This document shows, piece after piece, positions 17,617-26,509 of a stretch of 64,000 nucleotides of DNA (positions are counted from its first letter, which is position 1; every line of letters starts with the position of its first letter). The translations under genes were made by a program, and so were the position numbers. Source of the DNA: JAAUTY01 sp964397305 (GTDB lineage: Bacteria > Cyanobacteriota > Cyanobacteriia > Cyanobacteriales > Spirulinaceae); assembly GCA_964397305.1 (NCBI GenBank), contig CAYNIP010000018.1, positions 1-64,000 on the forward strand. Reading direction: 5' to 3'. The notes beneath the pieces were generated by a model. That model saw nothing but the letters and a program-made list of their open reading frames with translations, searched no databases and was not told the DNA's origin.

Positions 17617-19074
17617 TTAGAGCTTCTTCCAGATGTAGATGCATTTCCTCAACTCCGTTCTACCATGACGCTTCATCTGTTGCGAGCTGTTTCCTTTGCC
17701 GCGCGGTAGAACCCAGATTTTTTCGGTTTCGAGGTTAACAGAAGCAGCAAGACTGCTGAGGATCAGATCGACTGGGATCTCTAGCCCGTTGTAGCGAACA
17801 TTGTCATTCACCATGACATAGTAGCCTCCTGATTTAATTTTTGAGGCGGCCTGCGCTAAGTGGATAGCACTGTCATAAAAGTAGCCTTTGACCATGCTAA
17901 CAATCCCTTTATTGTTGAGGCGGCCTGCATCGGATTCTGTTTGCAAAAACCGGAGGGTGTCTTGAAGGCAGGCTTGATTCCAGAAGGCCTGTTCGGCGCG
18001 ATCGCGGAGGCCGGGCTGCAACCCGCTAAATTGCTTGGGCTTGTTCTCCACCGTGCAGGTTAGCAACGATTGTCGCAATGCCCGAATCTCTGACTCGCTA
18101 ATACCAAGATAGGCCAGCTCTAGGGCATAGGTGCGCGTGTAGTCATAGCGATTGCAGTAAGGGGGTGATGTGATGATGCAGTCCAGGAAATCATCTGGTA
18201 ATCTCTCTAGCTCATGAAAAACCGATCCTTGAAAAATGTTGACTGCTTTTCCTTCAAGGCGCGGAGCATCAGACAAGGGAGCTACACCACTCTCTAAGTC
18301 ATCAATAATGCGCCCCAATTTATCTTCAAGAGCTTCAAAAAAGCCCCAAATCTTACCTTTGTCAAATTCTGACGGGCGGCGAGAATCTCCGAGCCGCTTC
18401 GCACGATGATCCCAGCGCAAGTATTGTCCATCTTTGCGGGTGTAGCTAATTTTTTCCAAAATAGAAAAAGCTACAAAGTCAAGGAAGAGGGCAAAGTCAC
18501 GATCTTGCTGAGCGGCCCAAGTCTTGTACTGAGCAAGTTCTCGCTCTGTTTCTTCAGGAAATGCACCACGAGTAATGTTGAGATGCTGATAGGTCCAGGT
18601 TGGCGGCGCGGAAAGCCAGCGATCGCGACCAGCGCCAGCCCTGCGGGCCAATTCTGCCAGGATCTCGTTGCTGAGTAAGGCAAAGAGATTGCGGCATTTC
18701 ATAAAAAATACACCAACGGGCAATAGTTCAATGGCGTAGCCCGTGAGATGGCGATACTGGGTACCGACAAAAGCCGCCGCACCTGTACCGGCGAAAGGAT
18801 CTAGAATCGTTCCCCCTTCGGGAATTTCGAGGTTATCTAAAAGATACTCAATCAGAGCCCGTGAAAATCCCTCTCGATAACTAAACCACCGAAAAATTGG
18901 TTCGCTTTTGTTAGCTTGAAAGCTGACTACGGAGCGAGTTAGGTCTGGGTTTACTTGTAATTTATCACGGTAGAATTCTGCAAGTTTATTGGCAGATTTC
19001 TGAGCTTGGGAATATTCTGGAGAGGCAGGCTCCCCTACGTGCATTTCAAGTGGATTGGCTTCTGAAAAAAGCAT
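17617..19074 (-). CDS. SPPY-type site-specific DNA methyltransferase
   Basis: A 485-residue DNA methyltransferase. Motif I DPFAGTG is at 92-98 and the catalytic motif IV SPPYCNRYDY starts at 303. SPPY is common in N4-cytosine and some N6-adenine enzymes, so the modified base is uncertain. It is the last gene of a minus-strand set with an Mrr-type endonuclease, a DUF2290-like protein and a UvrD-like helicase, and would protect host DNA from that endonuclease if the set is a restriction-modification system. Base composition is lower in GC than in the flanking core genes, consistent with acquisition. The gene converges with the PLD-SNF2 helicase, leaving only 34 bases that include a fragment of the dispersed repeat (GGAGTCTCCAACGTGAGATG). 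Confidence 0.85.
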   Translation of the reverse strand: MLFSEANPLEMHVGEPASPEYSQAQKSANKLAEFYRDKLQVNPDLTRSVVSFQANKSEPIFRWFSYREGFSRALIEYLLDNLEIPEGGTILDPFAGTGAAAFVGTQYRHLTGYAIELLPVGVFFMKCRNLFALLSNEILAELARRAGAGRDRWLSAPPTWTYQHLNITRGAFPEETERELAQYKTWAAQQDRDFALFLDFVAFSILEKISYTRKDGQYLRWDHRAKRLGDSRRPSEFDKGKIWGFFEALEDKLGRIIDDLESGVAPLSDAPRLEGKAVNIFQGSVFHELERLPDDFLDCIITSPPYCNRYDYTRTYALELAYLGISESEIRALRQSLLTCTVENKPKQFSGLQPGLRDRAEQAFWNQACLQDTLRFLQTESDAGRLNNKGIVSMVKGYFYDSAIHLAQAASKIKSGGYYVMVNDNVRYNGLEIPVDLILSSLAASVNLETEKIWVLPRGKGNSSQQMKRHGRTELRKCIYIWKKL

Positions 19075-19162
19075 TTATTTCTCAGCAACGTTTCGCGGTA
19101 CGGTGGCGATCTCAGGCTAACAAGGGCTGGCGATCGCAAATGAAGCGGGGCATTAAGCAAGA

Positions 19163-20101
19163 CTAAATGGGTTCATCTTCCTCAAAATAATCAGAATCAA
19201 TTTTCTTGAGGATGTACCTTTCTGTCTCTGCAACACCAACATTGTGCTCGATCATTAACTTAGCCAGTTGCTCACCATCTATTAAGATAATTCTTTTCTC
19301 AATTCTTTCTACATAATCATTGGCTTCTCTGGAAAATTGAGATGTTGTCATAATCACGCCTCTTTTCGCCTTAAAACCTTCTAAACTACCGGCGAAAGCT
19401 TGAACAACAGGTCGTCCCACAGTTCCTTCCCATCGTTTTGCTTGAACATAAATAATGTCGAAGCCAAGTTTGTCCTCTTTGATGATCCCATCAACGCCAC
19501 CGTCATTAGTGCGACCGATTGCTTGACCAGCATCTTTCCGAGACCCCCCATAGCCCATTGCAAGAATCAAATCAACCACAATCTTCTCGAAAAATTGTGG
19601 CGAACACAACTTAACTCGGTTTAGGATCTTGCTCGCAAGTTCAGCTTTTAAGCTTTGAAAGCTAAATTCCAGCATTTCCTCAGGAGTCTGCTCGGATATT
19701 AGAAGTTGGCGATCACTATCTTCATCGCCACGCAATTCATTGGTTTTGCTAGTTTGCGAAGAGCCCTGAAATTCTACGAACTCTGAGAACTGTTCCAGAA
19801 ACTTTCGATCAATTGAAGTAGGCTGCGCTTTTAATGCTTCCATGCCACGTTCTGTAATGCAGAACTTACCGCGATTTGGTGTATCTAGTAGACCTGCTTT
19901 TTTCAGGTAAGTTTTTGCCCATCCCACCCGGTTGTCAAATCTACTCTGGCGGCCGCTTGGCAGCAATTCGCGTCGTTCGCTGTCAGTCAGCTTGAACTGC
20001 GAGGCAAGAAGTTCAATGGTGTCGCTTAAGCCGTGTTCCTTGCCATCACTAGCAATCTTCAAAACCGGCAGCATTAGGGATTGGTAGTCTGGTATCGGCA
20101 T
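19163..20101 (-). CDS. Mrr-type restriction endonuclease
   Basis: A 312-residue protein with an N-terminal winged-helix Mrr_N-like domain (about 1-90) and a C-terminal Mrr catalytic domain of the PD-(D/E)xK nuclease fold (about 165-290). The catalytic signature is visible: FEKIVVDLILAMGYGG, GGVDGIIKED (Asp) and VQAKRW (Gln-x-Lys), then QAFAGSLEGFKAKRGVIMTT. Mrr proteins cut methylated or otherwise marked DNA, or act as ordinary restriction enzymes beside a matching methylase. Here the methylase is the next gene downstream, 88 bases away, favouring a restriction-modification role. All key residues are intact. Confidence 0.9.
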   Translation of the reverse strand: MPIPDYQSLMLPVLKIASDGKEHGLSDTIELLASQFKLTDSERRELLPSGRQSRFDNRVGWAKTYLKKAGLLDTPNRGKFCITERGMEALKAQPTSIDRKFLEQFSEFVEFQGSSQTSKTNELRGDEDSDRQLLISEQTPEEMLEFSFQSLKAELASKILNRVKLCSPQFFEKIVVDLILAMGYGGSRKDAGQAIGRTNDGGVDGIIKEDKLGFDIIYVQAKRWEGTVGRPVVQAFAGSLEGFKAKRGVIMTTSQFSREANDYVERIEKRIILIDGEQLAKLMIEHNVGVAETERYILKKIDSDYFEEDEPI

Positions 20102-20143
20102 TGAATTTACTGGAGCTACTTATGCTATTAAGGAAACTAGAAA

Positions 20144-20803
20144 TCATTGAATTGCCAAGTGTATTAGCCTTTTTTCTCTAGGAGTTATCGTCTCATCAAA
20201 CATTTCACTCGAAAAATATAACCGATCAGTAAATTTCTTGAACGCCGTATTATAAAAGCTTCGCAGAATAAACTCTATGAAGGCGGCAGGCGTGATTGGA
20301 GATGTCACAGGAATTCTACAATTCTTGAATTGTCCCAAAGTTAAATGGCATTTAGGATGATCTAGCTCACAATAATTTTTAGGATCGTAGTCCAATCTTA
20401 TGGGAACAGGCAAAATTCCCTTCGCAACTATATCAGCATACACCTCATCTTCTTCATAAATTTCTGGCTCATTCTGGAATTCATGTAAAAATGGTGAAGG
20501 GAAAAACGCCAATCGGTGTGAAGCTAGATTCGATTTTGAGTAGGTATATAAGAATTGAATTAAAGCACCATCTATCATTTTTAGATTATAGTTTTTACCT
20601 CTGTCTAGCTCCTGATAGACTTGCGAGTAAGTAACGTTCCGTAGAGCAATCGAAAGATCTACCATACTGGAGTAGGCAATTTCATAACCCCTGCCTTGAA
20701 CCTGTTTACAGGAGGGAAACTGTTGCTCTACTGATAGGCCAACAGATATTAGCTGCTTAGTGATCTCCTGAATTTGCTGATAAATCTTTTGGTAACTTAC
20801 CAT
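20144..20803 (-). CDS. DUF2290-like protein
   Basis: A 219-residue protein without a known enzymatic fold that I can see. The segments LASHRLAFFPSPFL and HLTLGQFKNCRIPV, with histidine and cysteine residues near 145-162, recall the DUF2290 family, which from memory is often found next to helicase genes. The start lies two bases after the stop of the upstream helicase gene, which implies tight co-translation and a shared role. AT-rich composition matches the neighbouring defence genes. The family assignment is from recall and moderately sure; the function is unknown. Confidence 0.6.
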   Translation of the reverse strand: MVSYQKIYQQIQEITKQLISVGLSVEQQFPSCKQVQGRGYEIAYSSMVDLSIALRNVTYSQVYQELDRGKNYNLKMIDGALIQFLYTYSKSNLASHRLAFFPSPFLHEFQNEPEIYEEDEVYADIVAKGILPVPIRLDYDPKNYCELDHPKCHLTLGQFKNCRIPVTSPITPAAFIEFILRSFYNTAFKKFTDRLYFSSEMFDETITPREKRLIHLAIQ

Positions 20804-20805
20804 CT

Positions 20806-22911
20806 CTACAACAACTTTTTCAGTCTCTCACGCATTTCAGAAGGTATATCCTCCCTATGCAGCTCGCCTTTGGCCAGAGCCGTTAATAGACTTTCAACAT
20901 CTTTACGCTTACTAATGACCTTTTTCCGTTCTTCCTGGCTCATATCCCTATTGACAAGATTCATATGTCTGCGCTCTTCTTCCGTAGGATAGGTAAGCCC
21001 AAGCGTAAAGTCTCTGCTCTTTACATTTTCATACTCTTCCTTCAGCTTTTCCATTGAAGGACCATAGCCAACCACTCTCAGCCAAGCTTTACTCCTTGTC
21101 ATAGCCGTAAATAATATATTTCTCTTTCTGGCAAGCTCTAAACCAGAGAAGCACAACTGAGCATTCATAACATAAACCATTGCTGCTTCGTTCCCTTTGG
21201 CTCTATTAATACTCGTAAAAATAACGGCATCATCAGAAAAGAAGTTGTCCGGAGAGGTTGTTACTCCTGCAAGATTGGAATTAATGCCGATCTCGAAAAG
21301 AAGAGCCCTTGCAGGACTTAAAGCACTCTGAGTCGTGCGTGGATCAGAGTGAATTACCATAATGTCATCGCACTTCAATTCATCCTCAGTCAAGTTGATT
21401 TTTATCTGCTCAACCAACCATTTAACTTGCTCTTGGTTGCTATCAAATGATTTGAAGATAATCAAGTCACTTTTATCGGAATGACTTTCAAGAAATCTTG
21501 GGCTTGTTTCTGAGCTTCTAGCAAGCTTAACGTGATGGCCGTCTTTTAACTGACCATCCACAACTTCATAGCCAATATCTCTCCAGAGTTCGGAGTTTTC
21601 AAACATTTGAACTAAACCATCTTGCCTATATATTCCAAATCCCAAAGCATGAGCAGAAACAAGAATAGGACGTGAATTCCTATAGCATTTCCCCAAAATA
21701 ATGTCTTGTTTTGGTTCTCCAGGTATATTCTGCAATTGAACACGTGGAGTTCCATTAGAGCCCAGGCCAAAAATATCTTCCGGCGACTCCATTACCTTCT
21801 TGTTTAGGCTTTGCAATTCATCGTAGGCGTATACCAACCGCTTTGGGTCCCTAAGAATCCCATAGCACAGCCGGAAAAAATACCTTGAAAAGTCCTGAGC
21901 TTCATCGATGAGAATCACATCGTAAAATTGATTAAAGCTTCTAATAGATTTTACTGCTTCTTCACAGACGACATCGAACTCTTGACCGGAAGATATTGCA
22001 ATACTCTTTGCAGCTCTAAAATCGCGATACTCGATGTTATGCCTCTTACAGATCTCATAGTAAACGCCATCTTGGCGAGGGCTTCCCCATGCGTGAATAA
22101 TTTTGACCTTTTCCCAGTCAGGCTCTTCGCTAGTATTTTCAATTGTAAACATATTGATGAAGTGCCTGAGCTGACCTTTGAGGGAACGAGTATTAAAAGT
22201 AACTGCTATATCCCACTCAGGATGTTTCGTATGTAAGTAGGCAACTTTCAACGCTAAAACAATGGTTTTTCCTGAGCCGGCAAGACCTCTTATCCGTTGC
22301 ACTCCCTCAACTGTTTCAATAACAGCTTCGCTCTGATTGCGGTCTAAATTGGCGATGGAATCCTCTAGCCTTTTCAGCTTTGAGCCTCTAGAGCTCTCTC
22401 GCTTGAGGTAACTGCGCTGACCCCTCCTTCGTATAGAGGTGATAGCCTGTATTACTGAGTTCAGAGCCTCAAAATACTCATTACTTTCCCACTTCTGATT
22501 ATCGAGGAATTCTCCAATTTCTCTCTCGTTGAGAGCAACGGCGTAGTCTTCCGACACGGGCTTATCTCGCCAAGCCGGTGCGTATGTAATAACATTTACG
22601 TTAACCATTAATTTGCGCTTCTTGGTTAACTCACTATGCCGAAGTAGCTTTGATTGAAGCTTAGTTACGCTTTCATCCTGATCCTCTTCTAGGCGTTTTG
22701 AAGCTGTAACACCTTCAATTAAGTTGAATATTACAACGCCGTGCTGTCTGGAAATCAGAAGTGCATCAATCTGGTAGCCTCCTTCGGGGGTACTGATGAT
22801 TGGATAGCCTAGATACAAATTCCCCTCGATGTCTTCTCTTCCCTCAAAGTAGTCGGCTAACCTTTTGGAGGAAGCAGGCTTAGATACGTCGCCCCGAATA
22901 ACGTTAACCAT
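20806..22911 (-). CDS. UvrD-like superfamily 1 helicase with possible N-terminal nuclease-like domain
   Basis: A 701-residue superfamily 1 helicase. Walker A is GLAGSGKT at 209-216, Walker B DEAQD at 336-340, and the C-terminal UvrD-type motif is in VIFTSINRAKGNEAAMVYVM. Residues about 30-70 (GYQIDALLISRQHGVVIFNLIEG) have the strand-Asp-strand-Glu pattern of NERD/PD-(D/E)xK-like domains, but the lysine usual after the last strand is not obvious, so nuclease activity is doubtful. The gene is first in a minus-strand set with the DUF2290-like, Mrr and methylase genes. Its upstream region of 71 bases separates it from tRNA-Thr. AT-rich, with few GCGATCGC sites, it looks acquired. It probably acts on foreign DNA together with its operon partners. 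Confidence 0.8.
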   Translation of the reverse strand: MVNVIRGDVSKPASSKRLADYFEGREDIEGNLYLGYPIISTPEGGYQIDALLISRQHGVVIFNLIEGVTASKRLEEDQDESVTKLQSKLLRHSELTKKRKLMVNVNVITYAPAWRDKPVSEDYAVALNEREIGEFLDNQKWESNEYFEALNSVIQAITSIRRRGQRSYLKRESSRGSKLKRLEDSIANLDRNQSEAVIETVEGVQRIRGLAGSGKTIVLALKVAYLHTKHPEWDIAVTFNTRSLKGQLRHFINMFTIENTSEEPDWEKVKIIHAWGSPRQDGVYYEICKRHNIEYRDFRAAKSIAISSGQEFDVVCEEAVKSIRSFNQFYDVILIDEAQDFSRYFFRLCYGILRDPKRLVYAYDELQSLNKKVMESPEDIFGLGSNGTPRVQLQNIPGEPKQDIILGKCYRNSRPILVSAHALGFGIYRQDGLVQMFENSELWRDIGYEVVDGQLKDGHHVKLARSSETSPRFLESHSDKSDLIIFKSFDSNQEQVKWLVEQIKINLTEDELKCDDIMVIHSDPRTTQSALSPARALLFEIGINSNLAGVTTSPDNFFSDDAVIFTSINRAKGNEAAMVYVMNAQLCFSGLELARKRNILFTAMTRSKAWLRVVGYGPSMEKLKEEYENVKSRDFTLGLTYPTEEERRHMNLVNRDMSQEERKKVISKRKDVESLLTALAKGELHREDIPSEMRERLKKLL

Positions 22912-22982
22912 TGCAATACTCTAGCTAACTACATTGATATTACATATCAGCGGGATGAGATTTGCTTGGCGGTCTTTTTAGA

Positions 22983-23054
22983 AGCCCGTGACGAGACTTG
23001 AACTCGTGACCTCACCCTTACCAAGGGTGTGCTCTACCGCTGAGCTACACGGGC
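22983..23054 (-). tRNA. tRNA-Thr (GGT anticodon)
   Basis: The minus strand folds as a 72-nt cloverleaf: acceptor GCCCGTG/CACGGGC, D arm GCTC...GAGC, anticodon stem CACCC/GGGTG with loop TTGGTAA (anticodon GGT), and T arm ACGAG-TTCAAGT-CTCGT. It reads ACC/ACU threonine codons. It is 11 bases from tRNA-Tyr and marks the right-hand edge of the defence island. Confidence 0.95.
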
Positions 23055-23065
23055 GGTCGTGGTGG

Positions 23066-23147
23066 TGGGCCGAGCTGGATTCGAACCAGCGTAGGCGTAG
23101 CCAGCGGATTTACAGTCCGCCCCCATTAACCACTCGGGCATCGACCC
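23066..23147 (-). tRNA. tRNA-Tyr (GTA anticodon)
   Basis: The minus strand folds as a class II tRNA of about 82 nt: acceptor GGGTCGA/TCGGCCC, anticodon loop in GGACTGTAAATCC (anticodon GTA), a long variable arm CTGGCTACGCC, and T arm GCTGG-TTCGAAT-CCAGC. The discriminator A is followed by CCA in the DNA. It pairs with tRNA-Thr in a cluster that is probably co-transcribed. Confidence 0.95.
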
Positions 23148-23197
23148 TTACATTTACCACGATTAATTAGTCTAACACAGGCTGAGCAAAATCCGAT

Positions 23198-24301
23198 CTA
23201 AATGGGGGCCTTGGTTAAGCGAGCGGCCTGGGGGCGATCGCTCTCGTCGTAGATTTCCCCCACCAGCTCCTCCAGGATATCCTCCAGCGTCACCAGGCCC
23301 ACCGTGCCGCCGTACTCATCCACCACGATCGCGATGTGGACCCGCTGCTGGAGCATCTCCCGCAACAGGCTGGCTACCAGCTTGGTATCCGGCACATAGA
23401 AGGGCGGCTCCATCGCCTCCGTCACCAAGGCTTGGGGCTGGGCCTCGGGGGGGAGCGATCGCAGGCGTTGCAGGGCCCGTTTCAGGTAAGTGATGCCGAT
23501 GATGCGATCCTTCGATTCCTCTTGCACCGGAATGCGCGAATAACCCGTCTCCAGACACAGGCTCACCAAGTCTTGCAAACTGGCCTCCCGCGAGATCGTC
23601 CGCATCTCAATGCGAGGCTTCACCACATCCCGAGCCCGTACCCGGTCGAGCCGCAGGGCCTTGCTGAGGAGGTCTTGCTTGTAGAGGTCCAGCTTACCCT
23701 TGCCGCTGAGCATTTCGATCATCAGGTGCAGATCGCGCTCGGACTCGTGGGACTGGGGATTGCGGCCGGGGCCCCCCTGAAAGAGCCGGATCGCGCCATG
23801 GGCGATCGCCTCCAAGACCGTCAGGATGCCCAGCCAGCCGAGCAAGCGAGAGAGGGCGTAGATAGGGCGCACCGCGAGCAGGAACACGGGCATTGAGTAG
23901 ATAATCGCCAGGGATTTCGGCGTGATTTCGCCGAAGATGAGCACGACGACCGTGAGGACACCCGTAGCCAAGCCCAGGCCGGCATTACCGAGCCAGAGAG
24001 CGAAGAGATTGCTGGTGAGAACCGTCGAGAAGATGTTGACCAAGTTGTTCCCAACCAGCAGGGTCGTGATGAAGCGGCTACGACGCTGCATGACCAAGCG
24101 GAACAGGCCGCGCGGATCGCCCTCGCGTTCAATCAGACCCCTGAGCTTGAGGTCATCCAGGGCCGTGAGGGCCGTTTCTGAGCCGGAAAAGAAAGCTGAG
24201 AGGGCCAGCATCAGGGCGATCGCACCGAGATCGAGCCAAATGGAGCCGAGCAGCGGGCCGGGTTCAGCGACAGCGAGGGCAACAGCAGGGGAAGGTGGCA
24301 A
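23198..24301 (-). CDS. CNNM/CorC-type membrane protein with CBS domains
   Basis: A 367-residue protein with the DUF21 (CNNM) membrane domain over about residues 20-175, including SAFFSGSETALTAL and VLIFGEITPKSLAI, followed by a pair of CBS domains (about 215-350) with SRIPVQEESKDRIIGITYL and VDEYGGTVGLVTLEDILEELVGEIYDE. The C-terminal CorC/HlyC domain usually found after the CBS pair is missing; the protein stops soon after it, a shorter form that does occur in this family. Members are linked to magnesium or cobalt export and are often misnamed hemolysins. It is transcribed away from the tRNA pair's upstream side and toward it. Confidence 0.88.
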   Translation of the reverse strand: MPPSPAVALAVAEPGPLLGSIWLDLGAIALMLALSAFFSGSETALTALDDLKLRGLIEREGDPRGLFRLVMQRRSRFITTLLVGNNLVNIFSTVLTSNLFALWLGNAGLGLATGVLTVVVLIFGEITPKSLAIIYSMPVFLLAVRPIYALSRLLGWLGILTVLEAIAHGAIRLFQGGPGRNPQSHESERDLHLMIEMLSGKGKLDLYKQDLLSKALRLDRVRARDVVKPRIEMRTISREASLQDLVSLCLETGYSRIPVQEESKDRIIGITYLKRALQRLRSLPPEAQPQALVTEAMEPPFYVPDTKLVASLLREMLQQRVHIAIVVDEYGGTVGLVTLEDILEELVGEIYDESDRPQAARLTKAPI

Positions 24302-24430
24302 GATTAGTTGGCGAAAGGAGGGGATGCAGAACAGGAAGAGCCGTGAACCTAGCCGAGCTCAACCCAGAACCAAGACTAGGGGGCTGGGCCAGAGAAGCAG
24401 GGCGCGGGGTGCGGAACTGAGCTGCCCCGG

Positions 24431-24571
24431 CTAGCCGACCGCATAGGCAGACCGCAGGGCCCACCCGATCAGCACCGCGATGCTGCCCAGCACCAAGAAG
24501 GCTGAGACGAAGACGACCGCTGGTTTATCAGCGTCTTTGAATTTCATGATGCCGCGATTCAAGTCGGACAT
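24431..24571 (-). CDS. 46-residue single-pass membrane protein
   Basis: A small frame of 46 residues beginning MSDLNRGIMKFKDADKPA and ending in RSAYAVG, with one transmembrane helix (about residues 18-38). AAGGTG lies just upstream of the ATG, a good ribosome-binding site. The size and topology are those of small photosystem or thylakoid complex subunits and assembly factors of cyanobacteria, but I do not recognise it as a named one, and it lacks the chlorophyll-binding ExxNGR motif of high-light-inducible proteins. It is followed about 130 bases later by the CNNM gene on the same strand. Confidence 0.7.
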   Translation of the reverse strand: MSDLNRGIMKFKDADKPAVVFVSAFLVLGSIAVLIGWALRSAYAVG

Positions 24572-24739
24572 AGCACCTTATTCCTCTCGCATTGCCAGAC
24601 AGTAGGCCAGATTTCGGTTCGGTTCGATCTAGAGTGGTGATAGCCCCGCGACGGGGGATATGCCACCCCAATTTAAGCAAAAATTGCTCGGGATCGGGTG
24701 TAGTCCGGGTTGCAAAACTGTGAGTGGAGGTTCTCCCCC

Positions 24740-25678
24740 ATGAAAACCCTATGGATTGGCTTAGCGATCGCCCTAGCCCTATTCGTGCTCCTCGAGCTGA
24801 GCCTGCGGGCCCTCGGCCTCGGCCGCCCCCTGATTTACCTCGCTGACTCTGAGATTGGCTACCGGCTCGTCCCCCACCAGCGCACCCACCGCTTCGGCAA
24901 GCGAATCTGGATTAACGAGTACTCCATGCGGAGCCCCGCCATCGCCCCCCAGCCGCCAGCTCAAACGGGGCGCGTCTTGCTGCTAGGAGATTCCGTGGCC
25001 AATGGCGCTTGGTGGACCGATCAGGAGGCGACCATTTCCGCCCAAATGGAGCGCTGGCTGACAGAGGCCACCGGGCACCCCGTTGAAGTACTGAATGCCT
25101 CTGCGAACTCCTGGAATCCCCGTAACGAGGCCGCCTATGTGCGCCGTTTTGGAACCTTTGGGGCCCAGGCGATCGCCCTGCTGATCAACACCGACGATCT
25201 GTTTGGCATCGCCCCAACCTCCCTGCTCGTGGGGCGCGATCGCAACTACCCCGACCGCCACCAGCCCCTCGCCCTCCTGACCGTCTATCAGCGTTACCTC
25301 GTCAAGCAGCGCCCCATTCCTGGCTGGGACGAGGCCCTGGCCGAAGGGGGCGATCGCGTCGGCTTCAACTTAGAGGCGATCGCTGCAATTCACCAGCAGG
25401 CCCAAGCCACCGGAGCAGCCCTAATCCTCGGCCTCACCCCCCTATTGCGCGAACTAGAACCCTCCGGCCCCCGCGACTACGAACTCCAAGCCCGGAAACG
25501 CCTGCAAGCCTTCACCCAAGCCCAAGCCATCCCCTACCTCGACTTCCTGCCCCAGTTTCGCCAAGATCCCCAGCCCCAGCGGCTGTTCCGAGATCACATC
25601 CACCTCAGCGCCCCTGGCAATCAGTGGGTTGCCCGCGCGCTCGCCCAGGCTGTCCAGAGAGTCCTACCAACCCCATAA
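24740..25678 (+). CDS. Membrane-anchored SGNH/GDSL hydrolase
   Basis: A 312-residue protein with an N-terminal membrane anchor (about 4-22) and an SGNH hydrolase domain. The nucleophile motif GDS is at 83-85 in VLLLGDSVANG, the oxyanion asparagine lies in LNASANSWNPRNE, and the C-terminal D-x-x-H block is RDHIHLSAPGNQW. It is probably an extracytoplasmic esterase or acetyl-transfer partner acting on glycans or lipids. The ATG at 24740 is preferred over 24710 because GGAGG lies nine bases upstream. The neighbouring ExbB-like gene converges from the opposite strand. Confidence 0.82.
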   Translation: MKTLWIGLAIALALFVLLELSLRALGLGRPLIYLADSEIGYRLVPHQRTHRFGKRIWINEYSMRSPAIAPQPPAQTGRVLLLGDSVANGAWWTDQEATISAQMERWLTEATGHPVEVLNASANSWNPRNEAAYVRRFGTFGAQAIALLINTDDLFGIAPTSLLVGRDRNYPDRHQPLALLTVYQRYLVKQRPIPGWDEALAEGGDRVGFNLEAIAAIHQQAQATGAALILGLTPLLRELEPSGPRDYELQARKRLQAFTQAQAIPYLDFLPQFRQDPQPQRLFRDHIHLSAPGNQWVARALAQAVQRVLPTP

Positions 25679-25727
25679 AATAGGGGCTAAAGCCCAACCA
25701 CACAGTTCTCAAACAGCACGAACACCG

Positions 25728-26414
25728 TCACGATTCAATCGTCTTTGGCGTACTCGTCAAAGTTGGGCTGAGAGCGTAGCGCTCATTCTCCAGCTCCAGC
25801 CAGCGTTGGCGGTAGAGCACTTCCAGATCACTGCCAGCCTTGCGAAAAACCCGCATTTGGCCGAAGACAAACGCTTGAAAGAGGCGGTAGAACGCGAGGC
25901 TGATAATCGCCACCACCAAACCAGTAGCCGTCGAGATCAGCGACTCCCCAATGCCGAGCGTGACACCCGCCGTCGAGGCTGTGCCCAAGTCACTGAGACT
26001 GATCGAGCCCAGAGAGTTAATCAAACCCAGAACCGTTCCCAACAGTCCTAGCAGAGGCGCGAGGGCGATCACCGCTTCGAGGAGCTTGTCACCGCGCCGC
26101 ATCAGGGCCAGCTCATCATCAGCGGCCGCTTCCATCGCCAAGTGAAAGACTTCCGGCTCCGGGTCCGTGAGGTGCAGCGGCGCGTAGAGAAAACGTCCCA
26201 TCGGGTGGTGGCGGTAGTCCTTGGCGACTTCCGGGGCAACATTCCAATTACGATAGGCTGCCTCCATCACAATCGAGAGAATCTGCCGTTCCTGCAAGAA
26301 CACCCGCGACCAAAACCAGAGGCGGTCAAAAATCGCCCCCACAGCCAGAATGGACAGGAACAAGAGCGGCCAAATCGCCACTCCACCCTTACTGATGATG
26401 TCCTCAAGCGTCAC
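25728..26414 (-). CDS. MotA/TolQ/ExbB-type proton channel protein
   Basis: A 228-residue inner-membrane protein with three hydrophobic segments: one near the N-terminus (GGVAIWPLLFLSILAVGAIF), then two after a cytoplasmic loop, including LAPLLGLLGTVLGLINSLG, the conserved ExbB/TolQ pore helix, and GIGESLISTATGLVVAII. Such proteins form proton-driven motors with an ExbD/TolR partner. No partner gene is adjacent: downstream is the convergent SGNH hydrolase and upstream a repeat element. The ATG at 26414 has AAGGAG upstream on the minus strand. Confidence 0.88.
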   Translation of the reverse strand: MTLEDIISKGGVAIWPLLFLSILAVGAIFDRLWFWSRVFLQERQILSIVMEAAYRNWNVAPEVAKDYRHHPMGRFLYAPLHLTDPEPEVFHLAMEAAADDELALMRRGDKLLEAVIALAPLLGLLGTVLGLINSLGSISLSDLGTASTAGVTLGIGESLISTATGLVVAIISLAFYRLFQAFVFGQMRVFRKAGSDLEVLYRQRWLELENERYALSPTLTSTPKTIES

Positions 26415-26509
26415 CGCTGATTCTCCTTAAATCCCCGATCAGGGCCATTATGCCAATACTCTTGACCATTATGCGGTTTGTGCTGAAGCTGTCAACGCCG
26501 TTAAGGCGG

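Noticed and set aside
20806..22911. Active NERD nuclease domain in the UvrD-like helicase
   Set aside because: The Asp and Glu pattern fits, but the following lysine expected in an active PD-(D/E)xK site is not seen, so I only note a possible inactive or divergent fold.
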